From Chytridium lagenaria (taxonomy: Eukaryota; Chytridiomycota; Chytridiomycetes; Chytridiales; Chytridiaceae), in assembly GCA_025449115.1 (NCBI GenBank), contig JAHLKC010000068.1, forward strand, positions 62,001 to 126,000: a stretch of 64,000 nt of DNA. Direction: 5' to 3'. The notes beneath the pieces are model-generated. The model had not been told where the DNA came from. It did not search any database and saw only the letters and a list, made by a program, of their open reading frames with translations. This document shows positions 23,527-35,246 of the stretch, piece after piece; the stretch's first letter is position 1; every line of letters begins with the position of its first letter. The position numbers and the translations under genes were made by a program.

Positions 23527-26500
23527 TCACGTATGCTGTAATTGCTTTGTTGGACTCTTGCTATGACTATCTCCTCTAGGTCTAGTCCCTTTCTTCGTAC
23601 TCGACCCCTCCTTCTCATGACTTCTCCGCCCCTCCCCTCTGTCCTTCTCAGGAGGTGCAAGATCGTTCCCTCCTTTCTTTCGCGAAGACGAATCTCGTCC
23701 TCCTTCTTTAGCCGTTGCTGGGTGTGGGCTGGTATCTCTGACTCCAGGGGGGTTTGCCCTTTTCCGTTGTGGTGCGTCTCCACCTCCGAAAGCTTTTCCT
23801 GTTCGAATGGCGGAGATGAGATCGTCGAGTCCACCATGATCTGCGTCTCCGGCGCCGCCGGATGCTTTGGAGGAATCGCCACGTGTTGCACCTTCTCGCT
23901 TTTTCTTGCGCCGCTCCTCCATATTCTGTTGTCAAAACAAGGGTGTTATGATCTTTTTATAAAGTAATAGAAATGACTTGTAGGCAAAATAATGAACTGT
24001 CTTTTCACTGAAACGAACGCCAGTAAACCAAAAAAAACAAACATAAAGCAAAAAAATAATCAGACTCACCCTCTTCTCCACCTCCTTTTTTTCAGCTTCA
24101 ACAGCCTTCGCAACAGCGTGCTCATTATCCGCCTTTGCCGCATTATAACTCTGCACAAACTTGAAAAAGATTCCAAAAAACTCTTCCGGCGTCGTGACTT
24201 TAGGGTCCTCTCCATACACATTCACAAGCCCCTCAAACTCTTTATCAGCCGTCTTGAATTTTGCATCAAGCTCCTCGTAAGCGCTTTGCGCGCTTTGATA
24301 AAAGGTTTTGAGCGTTACAAGGAAGGCGTTTTTGCCCGTGGCTGCTGCGGGTTTGAGTTTGGAGGGAGAGACGCGGCCAGATTTCGGGTCGGCGGGAGCC
24401 GGGGCGGGGACGGGAACGGCGCCTTCTTCCTTTTCAAGAATGTTCACGAGGTTTTCGCTTGTTTTCAAATTTTCGCGAATAGTCATGAGGACTTGACGGA
24501 TCGCTGGGATGGTAACTAATTGACGACATATTAGAAAATGTTCAAGTAACCACAAGGGTATGGAAAAAATAGATAATTCAGTAGGAACGGGTATGAAGGA
24601 ACATACCTTTAGCTCCGTCTTCAACATGCGCGAGCTCGTCCTGGAATCCAACAATTTCCGGGAACTTTTTGGGTATAAGCTCGGTCAAATAATGCAGCAA
24701 CGTATGCTTTCGATTTGTAATGGTTGACTTTGTATCAGCCATCTATTATAATTAAAAGAAGGCGTTCAAATCAGTAAATGATCCAGAACAGCAGATTCAA
24801 ACTTCACCTTCAAAATACTATTCAGTTTGAAACCGTATGCACCACCTCTTTGTCCAGAGTTCATGTAGTTTCCAAGCGCAAGGATTACCTGCAAAAAATT
24901 CACAAGAAGGATAAGTAAGAATTAAGCTTAGCTTGACCCTTAACCGAGACCCATATCCATGATAAAAGCAATTAAAACACATCATTTTTAACAAAAGAAA
25001 ACAAAACCCCCCAATCACATACTTTCAACATCTCCTTAAACTTTTTACTCTCCTTCACATCCTCCGTCGCCCTCCTCAAAGAAGTCACCAAAGTCTCCGC
25101 ATCATCCATATACTCATCATACGCGCTTTTAAAAAACATAGCCTTCAACTTCTTCTCATAATGCGTAATCTCACTCATCGCAAACAAAAATTTCTCTGCT
25201 GATGCTAGATTATCCACATCGTTCTCATATTGCTTCAATGACGCCAACTCTTCGTCGGTGGGGACAACTTTTAAAAGCTCAGACAAGATGTGGTGGCCGA
25301 GAACGTCGAGATCAAAGGTGGTAATGGCTTTTTTGATGTCTTGGACGCTGATTTTGATGGCTTTAAGCATGATGTCTGTGACAAGGGGGGGGGGGGGGGG
25401 GGGGGGGAAGAAACAGTATGATTAGTTTCAATCAAATATTAGGTTGTGTTTTTGGTTATTGTTTTTTTTTTTTTTAATAACAAAACTCACTGGTATTTTG
25501 AGACCTCTTGGGATCCAAGAACGTAATCTCCTTCGGACCTACAAAAAGAGAAATTCAGAAATGTTAGTTGCTCTTTGCTTGAATAGAAACAAAACAAAGA
25601 AGAAAAAAAAGCAAAAAACGATCACGACCACACCATAATCAGTCATGTAAAAATAAAAAAGCACTAACCAACACTCTCACTACTCGTAGTCTTTGTGAAA
25701 TCCTTCTTAATCTCCTTTGCTGCAAACAAATCCTCAAAATCCCTATACGTGTCCTTCAAAGCCGAATGCACCTCATTGTCATCCAACGCCGCAAAAATCG
25801 TCTCCTTGGCCTTTTGGGGCGCAATCTTGGTCCAGTTGAACGATTTAAGCGGTTTCGAGGACAGGTTAGTGGCTTTAGCTGGGAGGACCGGCGTTGAAGG
25901 CTGGCGCGCGAAAGCCGCCGCCGGGAGGTGGAGGGGGGCCGGGGGGACCGCCGGGGGGTGGAGGAGGTGGAGGACCACCCATGCCTGGAGGCGGAGGGGG
26001 GTGGTGGGGGACCGCCCATACCGGGAGGTGGAGGAGGTGGTGGAGGACCACCCATGCCAGGAGGTGGAGGGGGTGGAGGTGGGCCGCCGAAACCGGGAGG
26101 AGGTGGGGGAGGGGGTGGTCCACCGCCCATCATACTGTCATGGCCGAAATGGTAGATATTTTAATTTCATTACGTGCATGAATATACTTACGGTGGTGGA
26201 GGTGGTGGAGGTGGGGGGCCACCGAATCCAGGAGGAGGGGGAGGAGGAGGGGGTCCACCACCCATCATTCTGGTGAAAAAAAGGTAAGCATTGATACGCG
26301 AGCATCGGTGAATGTACTCACGGAGGTGGTGGAGGTGGAGGTGGAGGCGGTGGTCCCACCACTAAAGAATTATCAGTATCTCACCAATAATATATATAAC
26401 AAACTTACCCCATCATAGGCGGAGGAGGTGGTGGTGGCGGAGGTCCTCCACCTCTAAGAAAAACAAGTTAGAATCAAAACCATTTGCTAACAAAAACAAC

Positions 26501-28936
26501 AAACACTCACAGCATGGGTGGTGGAGGAGGTGGCGGTGGGGGTCCAGATCCCGTAGGCTCCGAGGCTCTAAAAATACCATGATCATATTAACTTTTATTC
26601 GCAGCAACGCATTCAAGAAAGTAAAAATCAAGAGAATAAAAGAACGAATAAAAAATATGTAAATGCAAAAAAAACCAAAAAACAAAAATCACATACCCTC
26701 CACCACCCCACTGATTAATGGGCCTTCCTCACCCTCTCCAAAATCTCAGACCCACCCTCCACATTCAAAATCCGTTCCCTTAATAAATTCTCCAACTCCA
26801 TAATATCCTTCTTCGCCGCAGCCAGCTGCGCGTTCAAACTCGCCACATCCGCCGTCACAATCTTATCTCCCTTTGCGTCTCCTAACAAAAACCCGCCATC
26901 AGTCAAACACAAAAAAATAAAATTCACAACAACCTTTCGAGGTCTTCAACTGTTCCACCTCCTTTTCAAGCCTTTTAGCTCTCTCAATTGCTTCCTAAAC
27001 TTTTTCATCTGCCTCCCTCAACCGATTCGTGTCTACAAGATCCGCCACAATCCCTCTCACGTCGATATCCGTCAACGCAGCCGCAGGATCCGGATCCTCC
27101 GAATCTCTTTGCACACTAATCTGTTGCACAATTTTATCAATCAGCAGCATAAATTTCATCCTGAAGAGAAAAAAAAGAATCAGCTTAACAATTCAATGGA
27201 AGAGGGCAATACCTTTGAAACGGGTTCGACGGGAGTAATAAAATATGTTTAAGAATCGAAGAAAAGGGTGATATGCAACTTGATAAATTCATGCTTTGCA
27301 TTAACGCGTTGAACACGTCCTCGGGATCATCAATGTTGACGAAATCTGTATCGACTTTTGCAAAACTCTCTTCCTCATCTGCTTCAAGACCCGCAATCCA
27401 CACATCGATTTGAGTTTGAAGGAGCTCGTTCTCGATAAATCCAATTTCCTAAAAAATAAGTCAGCATGGTGCAGAGATGGTGGGACTACATCAATAAGTT
27501 GCATTAAACCCAGCTGCAGAAACTCATAACGAAGATGCATCCTAAACTCCAAGTGACTCCGGGCCCACCACAAATGACCGCATTAATAAATGACATACTC
27601 GCCACCTAAATACATCAACATCAGCATAAACGCGACCAGAGAATAAATGATTAAATCTGTGCCAAACCTGCAACTCCTTATCCAACGGTGTTCCACCCTG
27701 ACAACTCTGCCAAAGCGAATGCACCACAATCTCAAACCGATACCTCATCCCCGCAATCTCCTGCAACGCGTCCATCCCCTCTAAAACGCACCGATGACCG
27801 CCAGGGATCAAACACACTGCACCAAAGATTTCAAGGACGAGGGCTCGAGTTCTTGCAGATGGGGAGCGGAGGGAGAGAGCAATGATGTTGAGCGATTCGT
27901 CGTGGTCGAGGACAGCGGAGAGTCCGATTTTGTTGTTCATGAGAGATTTGAGACATTTGATGTAGAGCTCTTCAAAATCGTCGTGGCTAGGGACGCGTTT
28001 TTTTAGTTGGTTGTTTTGACGAGACGCGTGGTTTTAGGTTAAATGAACGAATATAAAAAAGACTTCAAGAGTATAGAAATCCAAAACCACCCAAAAAATT
28101 GAGAAGGGAAAACGAATGAACTATAAAAACCAAAGATAATAAAATACATAGAATTCGATATCCCTCTTACACGATAACCGCCTTATAATCAAACATTCGA
28201 CGCAGTCAAAAAATGAAACTTACCGATTCTCATCTTCCAACGCCTTCAAATTATCCAACAAAATGGCCAACCCCCCATTCTCAATAAAATTACTAATCCA
28301 TCTTATAGGTCTCGACCTCAACGACACCACCAAATTCGTCAAAAGCTCTTTATCAGGGCTATCCCTCAACTTTTGAATCTCCTGTACATCCTGTTGCGTT
28401 GTCTGCGACGCCCCGTCTCGATACCGTTCACCAAGATGTTGCTGCAACATCCCCCATTTACGTTCATTAGGGAGCATCCGGAGAACCTGTTTCTTCTCTT
28501 CCGTCAAGTTGAGATCTTCCTGTAGAGTGCGTGAGGGGTTTTTGCGGTCAATAACGGGGAGGGAGCGGGGTTTGTTATACCATCAAAAGTTCCAGCATGG
28601 TTTGGACGGCTTCCACGGGTGGCATTGGGACATCCGATACATTATACATGGACGAAGGCATCGACACTGGATTTTGCACGATCGGGGCCGACGGTTTCTC
28701 AACAACGCGAACGATACCAATGGTACCTTGAGAAGGCGATGGGAGTTGTTGCGGGGTGGGGTGTTGTTCCCCATCTCCACGTTCGACGATGACCTTCGCA
28801 GGGATTTTGTGATAGAAGCGCGGGGGAGACTTGGGGAGGCGGATTCATCGTCAGATGGCTTGTTTTGGGATTTTGAGGCGGATCCCATTAGGTTGCCTAG
28901 TGAGATCTTTTTCTTGACGGGTTTAGAGGAGGACAT
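23527..28936 (-). CDS. Diaphanous-related formin
   Basis: Domain order from ATG 28936: a basic Ser-rich start ([12 protein letters not shown]); a GTPase-binding/FH3 region beginning [20 protein letters not shown] and extending to about 26950; a coiled-coil segment ([20 protein letters not shown]); an FH1 region of polyproline blocks spread over five small exons (26560-25900); the FH2 domain from [20 protein letters not shown] through HEL-type helices to about 24070; and a C-terminal autoinhibitory DAD ([15 protein letters not shown] followed by a basic QRKR). Formins nucleate and elongate unbranched actin filaments from profilin-actin bound by FH1. Rho binding to the N-terminus releases DAD inhibition. 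All parts of a regulated Diaphanous formin are present. A one-base frame change is needed near 28753-28761 in a C/G run. Confidence 0.94.
25385..25407. repeat. 23-base G homopolymer inside a formin intron
   Basis: An uninterrupted run of 23 G on the plus strand (C on the transcript). It lies just upstream of the TTGTCACAG 3' splice site that opens the FH2 exon beginning near 25373, so it occupies the place of the polypyrimidine tract. Confidence 0.9.
25900..26570 (-). repeat. Repeated FH1 polyproline exon units
   Basis: Five short exons of the formin each encode a run of prolines, often joined to MMG or GFGG, and are separated by introns of about 50-60 nt. The two nearest the FH2 domain (around 26276-26200 and 26135-26060) both begin MMGGG followed by eight prolines, GFGG and more prolines. 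This indicates duplication of an exon-intron unit. Confidence 0.75.
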
Positions 28937-29309
28937 GGTGATGATGCCTGAGGGGGTTGTGAATTCCCTCCTGCCAAATTGATGGTGGACAAGAATTTCG
29001 GGTTGCTGTGGAAGAGTGCGTTTTGAAAAGGACGACTGTTCTGTGTTTTTTCAGAGTACATTAAGACTACGTAGATTACAGCCAGAAAATAATATAGGAG
29101 CGGTAAATTTATAATAGACTAAGGCAAGGGCAAGTATTGGTAAAGCCGTGACGATGCAACATTCCTTCCAAAAAAAAACGGCACAGCACCAACCCTCCAA
29201 AACCCTCACTAACCATCATACTATGAGATCAACTCTCCCACTCCACAAGCTTTTTTCTGGGGTTTTCTTTAAATAGCAAGTTCAGAGAGAATAAGGCCCA
29301 AGCTTTTCT
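28937..29309. other. Intergenic region
   Basis: Spacer between the formin start and the 3' end of the F-box-like gene, both on the minus strand. It presumably contains the formin promoter; nothing else is seen. Confidence 0.5.
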
Positions 29310-30883
29310 TTAGTCCACAAGAATGGGTGTAGCCATAGCGCGTCGCGTGCTTCTCGGTGTAGATGACGGTAAATCACCTGTAGCCCCGAACCGAAGAAGA
29401 TGGGTCCATAGAGATCGGGAAGTGTCAAAAGAGTGGATGACTTGACCGGTTTCCTTGAGGACGAGGAGGCGGGTGTAACTGTTTTTGAAAGATGTTAAAC
29501 AAACTGGCTATATGGTGGTTTAAAATAGACTTACCCTAATGCGCAGTGAACAAGAAACACTTCGGAAGAGTTGTATACGGGAGGTGGAACTATGTTGGAG
29601 ACTTGTTCCAACGGGTTGAGAAAGGGGTGGATGGGGGCGTTTTCGGAGTCATCGTCGGTGACATTGTATTTAGAGTTGAGAAACACGTATCGCCTGATTT
29701 TCAGAAGGAGAATATTTACGTTTATAAATTGCAGGTACAAAACAAATGGTATAGTGACTTGTAAACCCCGCCCCGCTAAAAATAAAACTAGACAAAAAAC
29801 AAACCTCGCCAGCTCCATCCGGTCCGATTCCCTCAATTTATGATTAATCCCATTCGGAAAATGCAACAACTGCGTCTCAACCTTGATCAACACCTTCTCC
29901 AACGCAATCTGATGTCTTCTCCACTCGTCTCTCACCCCGTCCCCAACAAACCTCGGCACAACACTCCTGGGTTCTCCAACCTCGTTGCACTCCAACAACC
30001 GTCTGTAAGCTCGATCCACCACCCCTTCTTGCTGTCTATCCACCATCTCCATTGTGTCGGTGAAACAGAGGTAGGTGGAACGAGGATGATGCGAGAGAAC
30101 GACTTTCACGATACAAGGGTGGGCGGTTGGGAAGATGCGAGTCACGTGGGGGACTTTGTGGGATTCGTTGATTTCGAGTTGGACCTTGATACAGGGTGAA
30201 CATGTGAAAGAAGAAGGGATGACTTACGTAGATTTGATGAATGAGAAACCTTTTCGCGTAGACAAACTCCATGTGCCACCCAGCTCCTGCAAGGACTTGA
30301 GAAGAGATATTGCAATAAAACTTCCTTGTCCTCCCTCGATTCACCGTTATCTTTCTCCATCTCCGTTCCCTCTCCTCTTCACACCACTCCACAAACCCAT
30401 CAGGTCCCAGCAAACAAGCGTTAAGCTCATCTTTACGAGTTTTTCATCGGGATCAAAAGTGGAAGGGTCGGTGAGGGTTGTTGGAGAGACGTGGAGGTTG
30501 TAGAGGAGGGAATGCTGGATGGAGGTGATGATGCGGCGGAATTCTTGGAGACGGTGGAGGTATTGGCGTTTCCAGAGATGGGTCGGAGAGGTTGGGGAAA
30601 GGGTGGAGGAGAAAGTGGTTGTGCGTGTGCCGGAGTAGTGAAGATATTGAGTTTTCGCCATGCTCGACCGGCTGTAAATTGGAGGGGAAAAGGGGTGTTC
30701 AGTCTCAATTCATATTCTGATCTGAAAAATGAAGAAGTCGAGATCAAGTGCTTTAGAAAAAATCTGGTAAAAGAACATCAAGAGGTAGTTACCGATGATA
30801 TTCCATGATCGGCAAGAGAATTCAACGCTTTTTAATGACGCTGCATCGAGCTGCTCAAAGCAGATCAAAAGAATATCTTCCAT
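29310..30883 (-). CDS. F-box-like protein
   Basis: The gene starts at ATG 30883 with MEDILLICFEQLDAASLKSV followed by EFSCRSWNII. A GT-AG intron (30792 to about 30674) then leads to AGRAWRKL. This is the normal F-box helix pattern, with Leu-x-x-Leu and a Cys-x-x-Trp position, cut by an intron. F-box proteins bind Skp1 and present substrates to SCF ubiquitin ligases. Downstream segments include HLWKRQYLHRLQEFRRIITS, CEEERERRWRKITVNRGRTR, HMEFVYAKRFLIHQIY and DEWRRHQIALEKVLIKVETQ; they look like F-box-associated sequence, with no leucine-rich or WD repeats visible. Frame changes near 30650 and 30390 are not explained by introns. The last exon ends near 29310. Target unknown. Confidence 0.6.
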
Positions 30884-31410
30884 AATGGAAAAGGTTTCGC
30901 TGTTCTTAAGATCCGCGGCTTTGCAAGGGTAATAGAAGACTGTTTTTCTTTTTGTTGTTGAAAAAGTAGTAAGGGAGATGGGCTAACGAGTATGCAGTTG
31001 TTTTGACGTGGTATGTCCTTTCTTTCAGTGGAGGATACGACGTAGGTGATAAACTTGACGATACTACAGATGTGGAAGAAGTGTCTATAGACGCTTAGAC
31101 TTGATGCAAAGAAGGTTCAAGTTTGACGTTGGGAAAAGGTTGTGTGAGAGTGACGTTGGCCGGCAAGCTCTTCCTTGACCTTGTTGAGCGTCTCCAACGG
31201 TGATCAATCACTCACTTTTCTTCAACAAATCAACTCCGCCGCTCTTATCAGACCAATTTCCGAAGATGGTGGCACAGGTTGTGTTTTTTATCGCATTTTT
31301 TTTGCCTCGTGCAAAATATAGATATTTGTGACGTCACTTACGTGTGATGAAAAACGTGTCCTCATCCGACACCACCACCACCATATCTCCAATGGCACCA
31401 CTGCAGTGAA

Positions 31411-31478
31411 AGTGTGTGTCTGGGTACGTGTGTGTCAGGTGTGTGTGTGCGTGTGTGTGTTGTGTGTGTGTGGTGTGT
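31411..31478. repeat. TG microsatellite
   Basis: Imperfect (TG)n tract with short interruptions on the plus strand. Confidence 0.9.
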
Positions 31479-33235
31479 ATGTACGTCTCGTGTATGTTAT
31501 AAGTAGCAACATGGTTAAAAGTAAGCAACAGATTGAAGTAATTTTTAAATTGTTTGATTCAGAATCTGAACTCTGCGCCAACAGCAAAAACATCCAGGTG
31601 GAAGGTTTTCCTATAGTATGCTGATTTTACGGGGATGCACTACAATGTAATAGCCCATCTAATAATATCCCTCATGTGAAATTAGTTGATTTACTACTTG
31701 TAATGATTAGTTACTGTATGATCATGCGATGCGGGATAGGAATTGGCCCTTTCGAAAGTACCTACGTGCAGAAGGAACAAAGGGGTACGGAATGCCTGGC
31801 AAAATAAATAAGTGAAGGTATGGTTTCAAAACAATACGCATATGTACGTCATCATCTTGTCCCTGTGCAATGATTGTGTGAGTGCTGGCAGTTACCTTCT
31901 TTCTTTCTGTATGTTTATAAATGCATATATTGTTCGTATTTACTTATTATGGATTAGAAATTCTGATGAATGATCAGACGTGAGATGTCCAAGAATTAAC
32001 AAACATCCCACCAAATATTTATAGTTCAAGAATATAATTCCTATAACTTTCCTGTTTGTATACTACTGAGTTCAAGCTCGCACAGGTAAGCTTTTCTTAC
32101 TGTACATGGTACTTTAGTTTCCCTACGGCTTGTGTTTCGTCGCTGTGGGTTTTTTCTACGTACCGTCCGGCGTCTTGTATTTTAAGACTTGATTGTGTAT
32201 TTATTAATTTAATCTCTCCTCTTTCCCTTATATCTCTACTTATACACTTTCATATTTTTGTTCTTTAATGTCATGCGAGTCAAGAGAGAAAAATGTTGGA
32301 AACCAGTGAGGTTGCCGCCCTTTAAGCCGACGGACTCGTGGATACCAACCTTCAGACAAAAACAAAAAGTATACAAGTTCACGAAGTTATAAACTTGTTG
32401 CACTAACTGATTTGACTTTCTTAAACTCCACCCCTTCACTCGTATACTCAGAAATGCTGAAGTGGCGGTACGCTTCCCTTGAAGCAGCCCGCAGCAACTC
32501 TGAAGGGAACAGCGCTGGCAAATAAAAGGAGCATTCATCTCCTTCCTCACACCTTACCTTTCTTGCACTCGCAAGCGCTTTTCCTCTAGTTGACACAACA
32601 TTTTACCTTACATAAACTCTTTAATAAACCACTTTTTATTCACACCCTTGTTGGTGCAAACAAACTTGTTTCGTGTTTCCACAAAAAGGTGTTGCTGTGA
32701 GATGGAGTAGATTGCAGCTTCCCCTCATCGATCGTCATCACATTGGGTTTGGAGACTGCTGGTATTAGAATACACGCTTGCTGCCACGATGAATGACGGA
32801 ATGGGGCCAATGTGGTTTGCGAAGATCTACTTGAAGCAAACCCCGGTGAAGTCTTATTTTCTTACTGTATGCTCTGGACATTGTTCACGCTCTGTCATGC
32901 ATCTGCTCACTAATAAATAATATGCATGTTTTTTATTAATAAATATATTTAATAAATAAAGTTTAACATAGCAAGTTCCTTTTAAGGAAGGACCCCTCTT
33001 CTCTGGACAGCATGGCTCTGTGTAACAGATCTTTTCCTATTACTATTAAGTAATATGTAACAGTATTTCTTTGTTTTGTTCCAGACCTTTTCTTTATTAT
33101 TAATATTATGATATTATTAATACCTAATACCTATACAGGAGAGGTGAAGCCCTATTATTAATTATTTATATATTATGTAAATTCAATAATCATAGAATCA
33201 TGACAAACAAAAGGGCCTAGAACATTTTATACTTT

Positions 33236-33400
33236 ATTTATTCCTTTTCCTTCCTTTTCCTTCTTCTTGTTCTTGTTCTTGTTCTTCTTCTTCCTTCTTC
33301 ATTTAATTCATTCATTCATTCATTCATTATTAATAATAATGTTCTCTCTCTCTCTTCTCTCTCTTCTCTCTCTTTCTCTTCTCTCACTCATTTTCATTAT
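33236..33400. repeat. Pyrimidine-rich compound microsatellite
   Basis: Consecutive TTCC, TTCTTG, CATT and CT repeats make an almost pure C/T tract on the plus strand, broken by a short TTAATAATAATG segment. It lies about 530 bp upstream of the response-regulator start. Confidence 0.85.
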
Positions 33401-33927
33401 ATAATTATTAAATAAATAAATGAATTAAAACATAATAAATGAATTAAATAATGAATTAATTAAATAAATATCCTTTTTTTTTATTCTTCTTTTTTCATTC
33501 AGAAAAACCGTCAATTTCTTTCTACTTCAACTCCATTATCATAATTCCAACAAAAAAACCATCACCCATTTATTAAAACAAACTTCCATCATCCAACATC
33601 CAACATTCAACTTTCATCTTCCCGTCATTCACCGTCTCCAGCTAGACCACATCACACCACACCTACCCACCTACCCACCTACCTGCCTACCTACCTACTT
33701 AACACCTACCTATAACCTGCCTACCTACTTACCTCCTAGCTACTACCACAGCTACTGGCTACTACCCTAGCGTCCAAACAAAAGGAAAAGGAGATACTTC
33801 ACACTCTCACACTCACACTCGCTCAGTCTGTCTCCCATCAACACAACAACATCACCATCAATATTGCAATCATCATTACCATCGCTTCTTATCCGTCACA
33901 TTCAAACAGCATACATTGCAAACAATA

Positions 33928-35246
33928 ATGGCAATGTACACGTCACCTATACAGCAATTACCACCACCAACAACAACACGAACAGCAAAGCCAATGGCAT
34001 CCCCAGCATTATTGCCATCATCAACAACACATTTTCGTCCACGCATTGCTATTGTAGAGGATAATCCCATAAACGTCACTGTGCTCAAGGTTTGCCCTCC
34101 TTTCCCCAATTACCTCGCCCACCAAAACCAATCTGCTGTCCCTCTCCCTTGTGGTCGGCCCATCTTTTATTGTGCCTCCCCCTAAGTTTTGAACTGACAC
34201 TTAATTTATTCTTTCCGCAAAAAAGCGCACTTTGCTCAGATGGATGGGACATGCTGTGGCCGATTCAGAAGTGTTTGAGAATGGCGCGCAGTTGCTGGTG
34301 GCCCTTGGCAAGCAAAAATACGACTTGGTTCTCATGGACATTGGTCAGTTATTGAACCTTTTTTAACAGTTTTTGTTTCTTTTTCTTTCTGTTTATTAAT
34401 TGTTATCTTCCAACAGAAATGCCAGTTATGAATGGATGCGATGCTACTCTAAGAATAAGAGCTGGACTCGATCAACAGCAGCGTGCATCCTCCTCATTCT
34501 CCTCATCGACTATGTCGTCCTCGATCTCCTCCACTCATTTGGCGACAAGGCCCCCGTCTCTCTCTTCACAAAACGCCTGGTGCGAACACTATCCGACCCC
34601 AACACCCTCACCGTCACCCATCCCGTCAACGGCCGTCGTCAAAGTTATGCACCAAGGCAGCACCTTGCACCGTCGGACAAGGTCCGATTCTGACTTGTCT
34701 GCGGCAATGCGTCCTCCCATGGACTATACTATTCTCAAAGAGAACTACAATATCCCCATCATTGCAGTAACGTCCTTGAACAAGGAGTCGGATTGCCACT
34801 ACTACCTCTCCATCGGTATTGATGAGGTCGTGGGCAAGCCCGTGTCAAGGCCAGATCTTTTCATTACGTTGATCAAGAGATTTCTGGAGGAAGGAAGGAG
34901 GATTGCTGGAAGTCATCATGCAGATGCAACGGAGGAGGAGAAGGAGGAGGGAGACAATGGGATGAACGTGGATGTGGTCTCACCCTCGTCTGTCCTGCCT
35001 GTTCTTCATCCACCACGGCGCCCATCTCACGCGCCTCTCCACGTGTCAAGCACGCCCCTCCCTCATCAATCTTTTCCAAGAACAACTACTCCTACAACAT
35101 CTATATCAACGTCAACCTCTGTCTCCCTTCTCAACCTCACCTCAAACCCCCGCCGCTCCCCATCCCCATTCTCCCTCCGTCCCTCCACGCTCCCCAACCA
35201 CCACCTCCCAATCTGCTCCGCACGATCAACACAGCGCAAGACATAG
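33928..35246 (+). CDS. Response regulator with split receiver domain
   Basis: Three exons (33928-34089, 34226-34343, 34417-35246) join in frame to give 369 aa. After a Pro/Thr-rich start, the receiver begins RIAIVEDN (acidic pair Glu44, Asp45). It reaches the phosphoacceptor Asp92 in LVLMDIEMPVMNG, the Thr in IPIIAVTSLN and the conserved Lys234 in VVGKPVSRPDLF. About 140 residues separate Asp92 from Lys234 where about 50 is usual. The extra part is a Ser/Thr/Pro-rich insertion between the third helix and fourth strand. Fungal Ssk1-type regulators carry a shorter insertion at this place, so a role downstream of a histidine-phosphotransfer protein in stress signalling is likely but inferred. 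The Ser/Thr-rich tail ends at 35246; similar Ser/Pro-rich coding potential continues in another frame to about 35650, suggesting a frame break. Confidence 0.9.

Larger units (their letters stand above)
30884..33927. other. Long repeat-rich intergenic region
   Basis: About 3 kb between the divergent F-box-like and response-regulator genes. It contains a TG microsatellite (31411-31478), a very AT-rich block (about 32900-33480), a pyrimidine-rich tract (33236-33400) and CTAC-type repeats (about 33655-33760). A few open frames near 32236-32596 have no clear identity. The last 200 bp before 33928 are C/A-rich and probably the leader of the response-regulator gene. Confidence 0.55.

Noticed and set aside
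25894..26276. Plus-strand Gly-rich frames opposite the formin.
   Set aside because: They are reverse complements of FH1 polyproline codons, so shadows.
31334..31528. His/Thr-repeat frame on the minus strand.
   Set aside because: It is simply the translation of the TG/CA microsatellite.
32236..32596. Minus-strand frame starting near MNAPFICQRCS, resembling the N-terminal CQRC of Atg6/Beclin.
   Set aside because: Only four residues match, the second Cys pair and the rest of the family are absent, and an overlapping frame looks equally coding.
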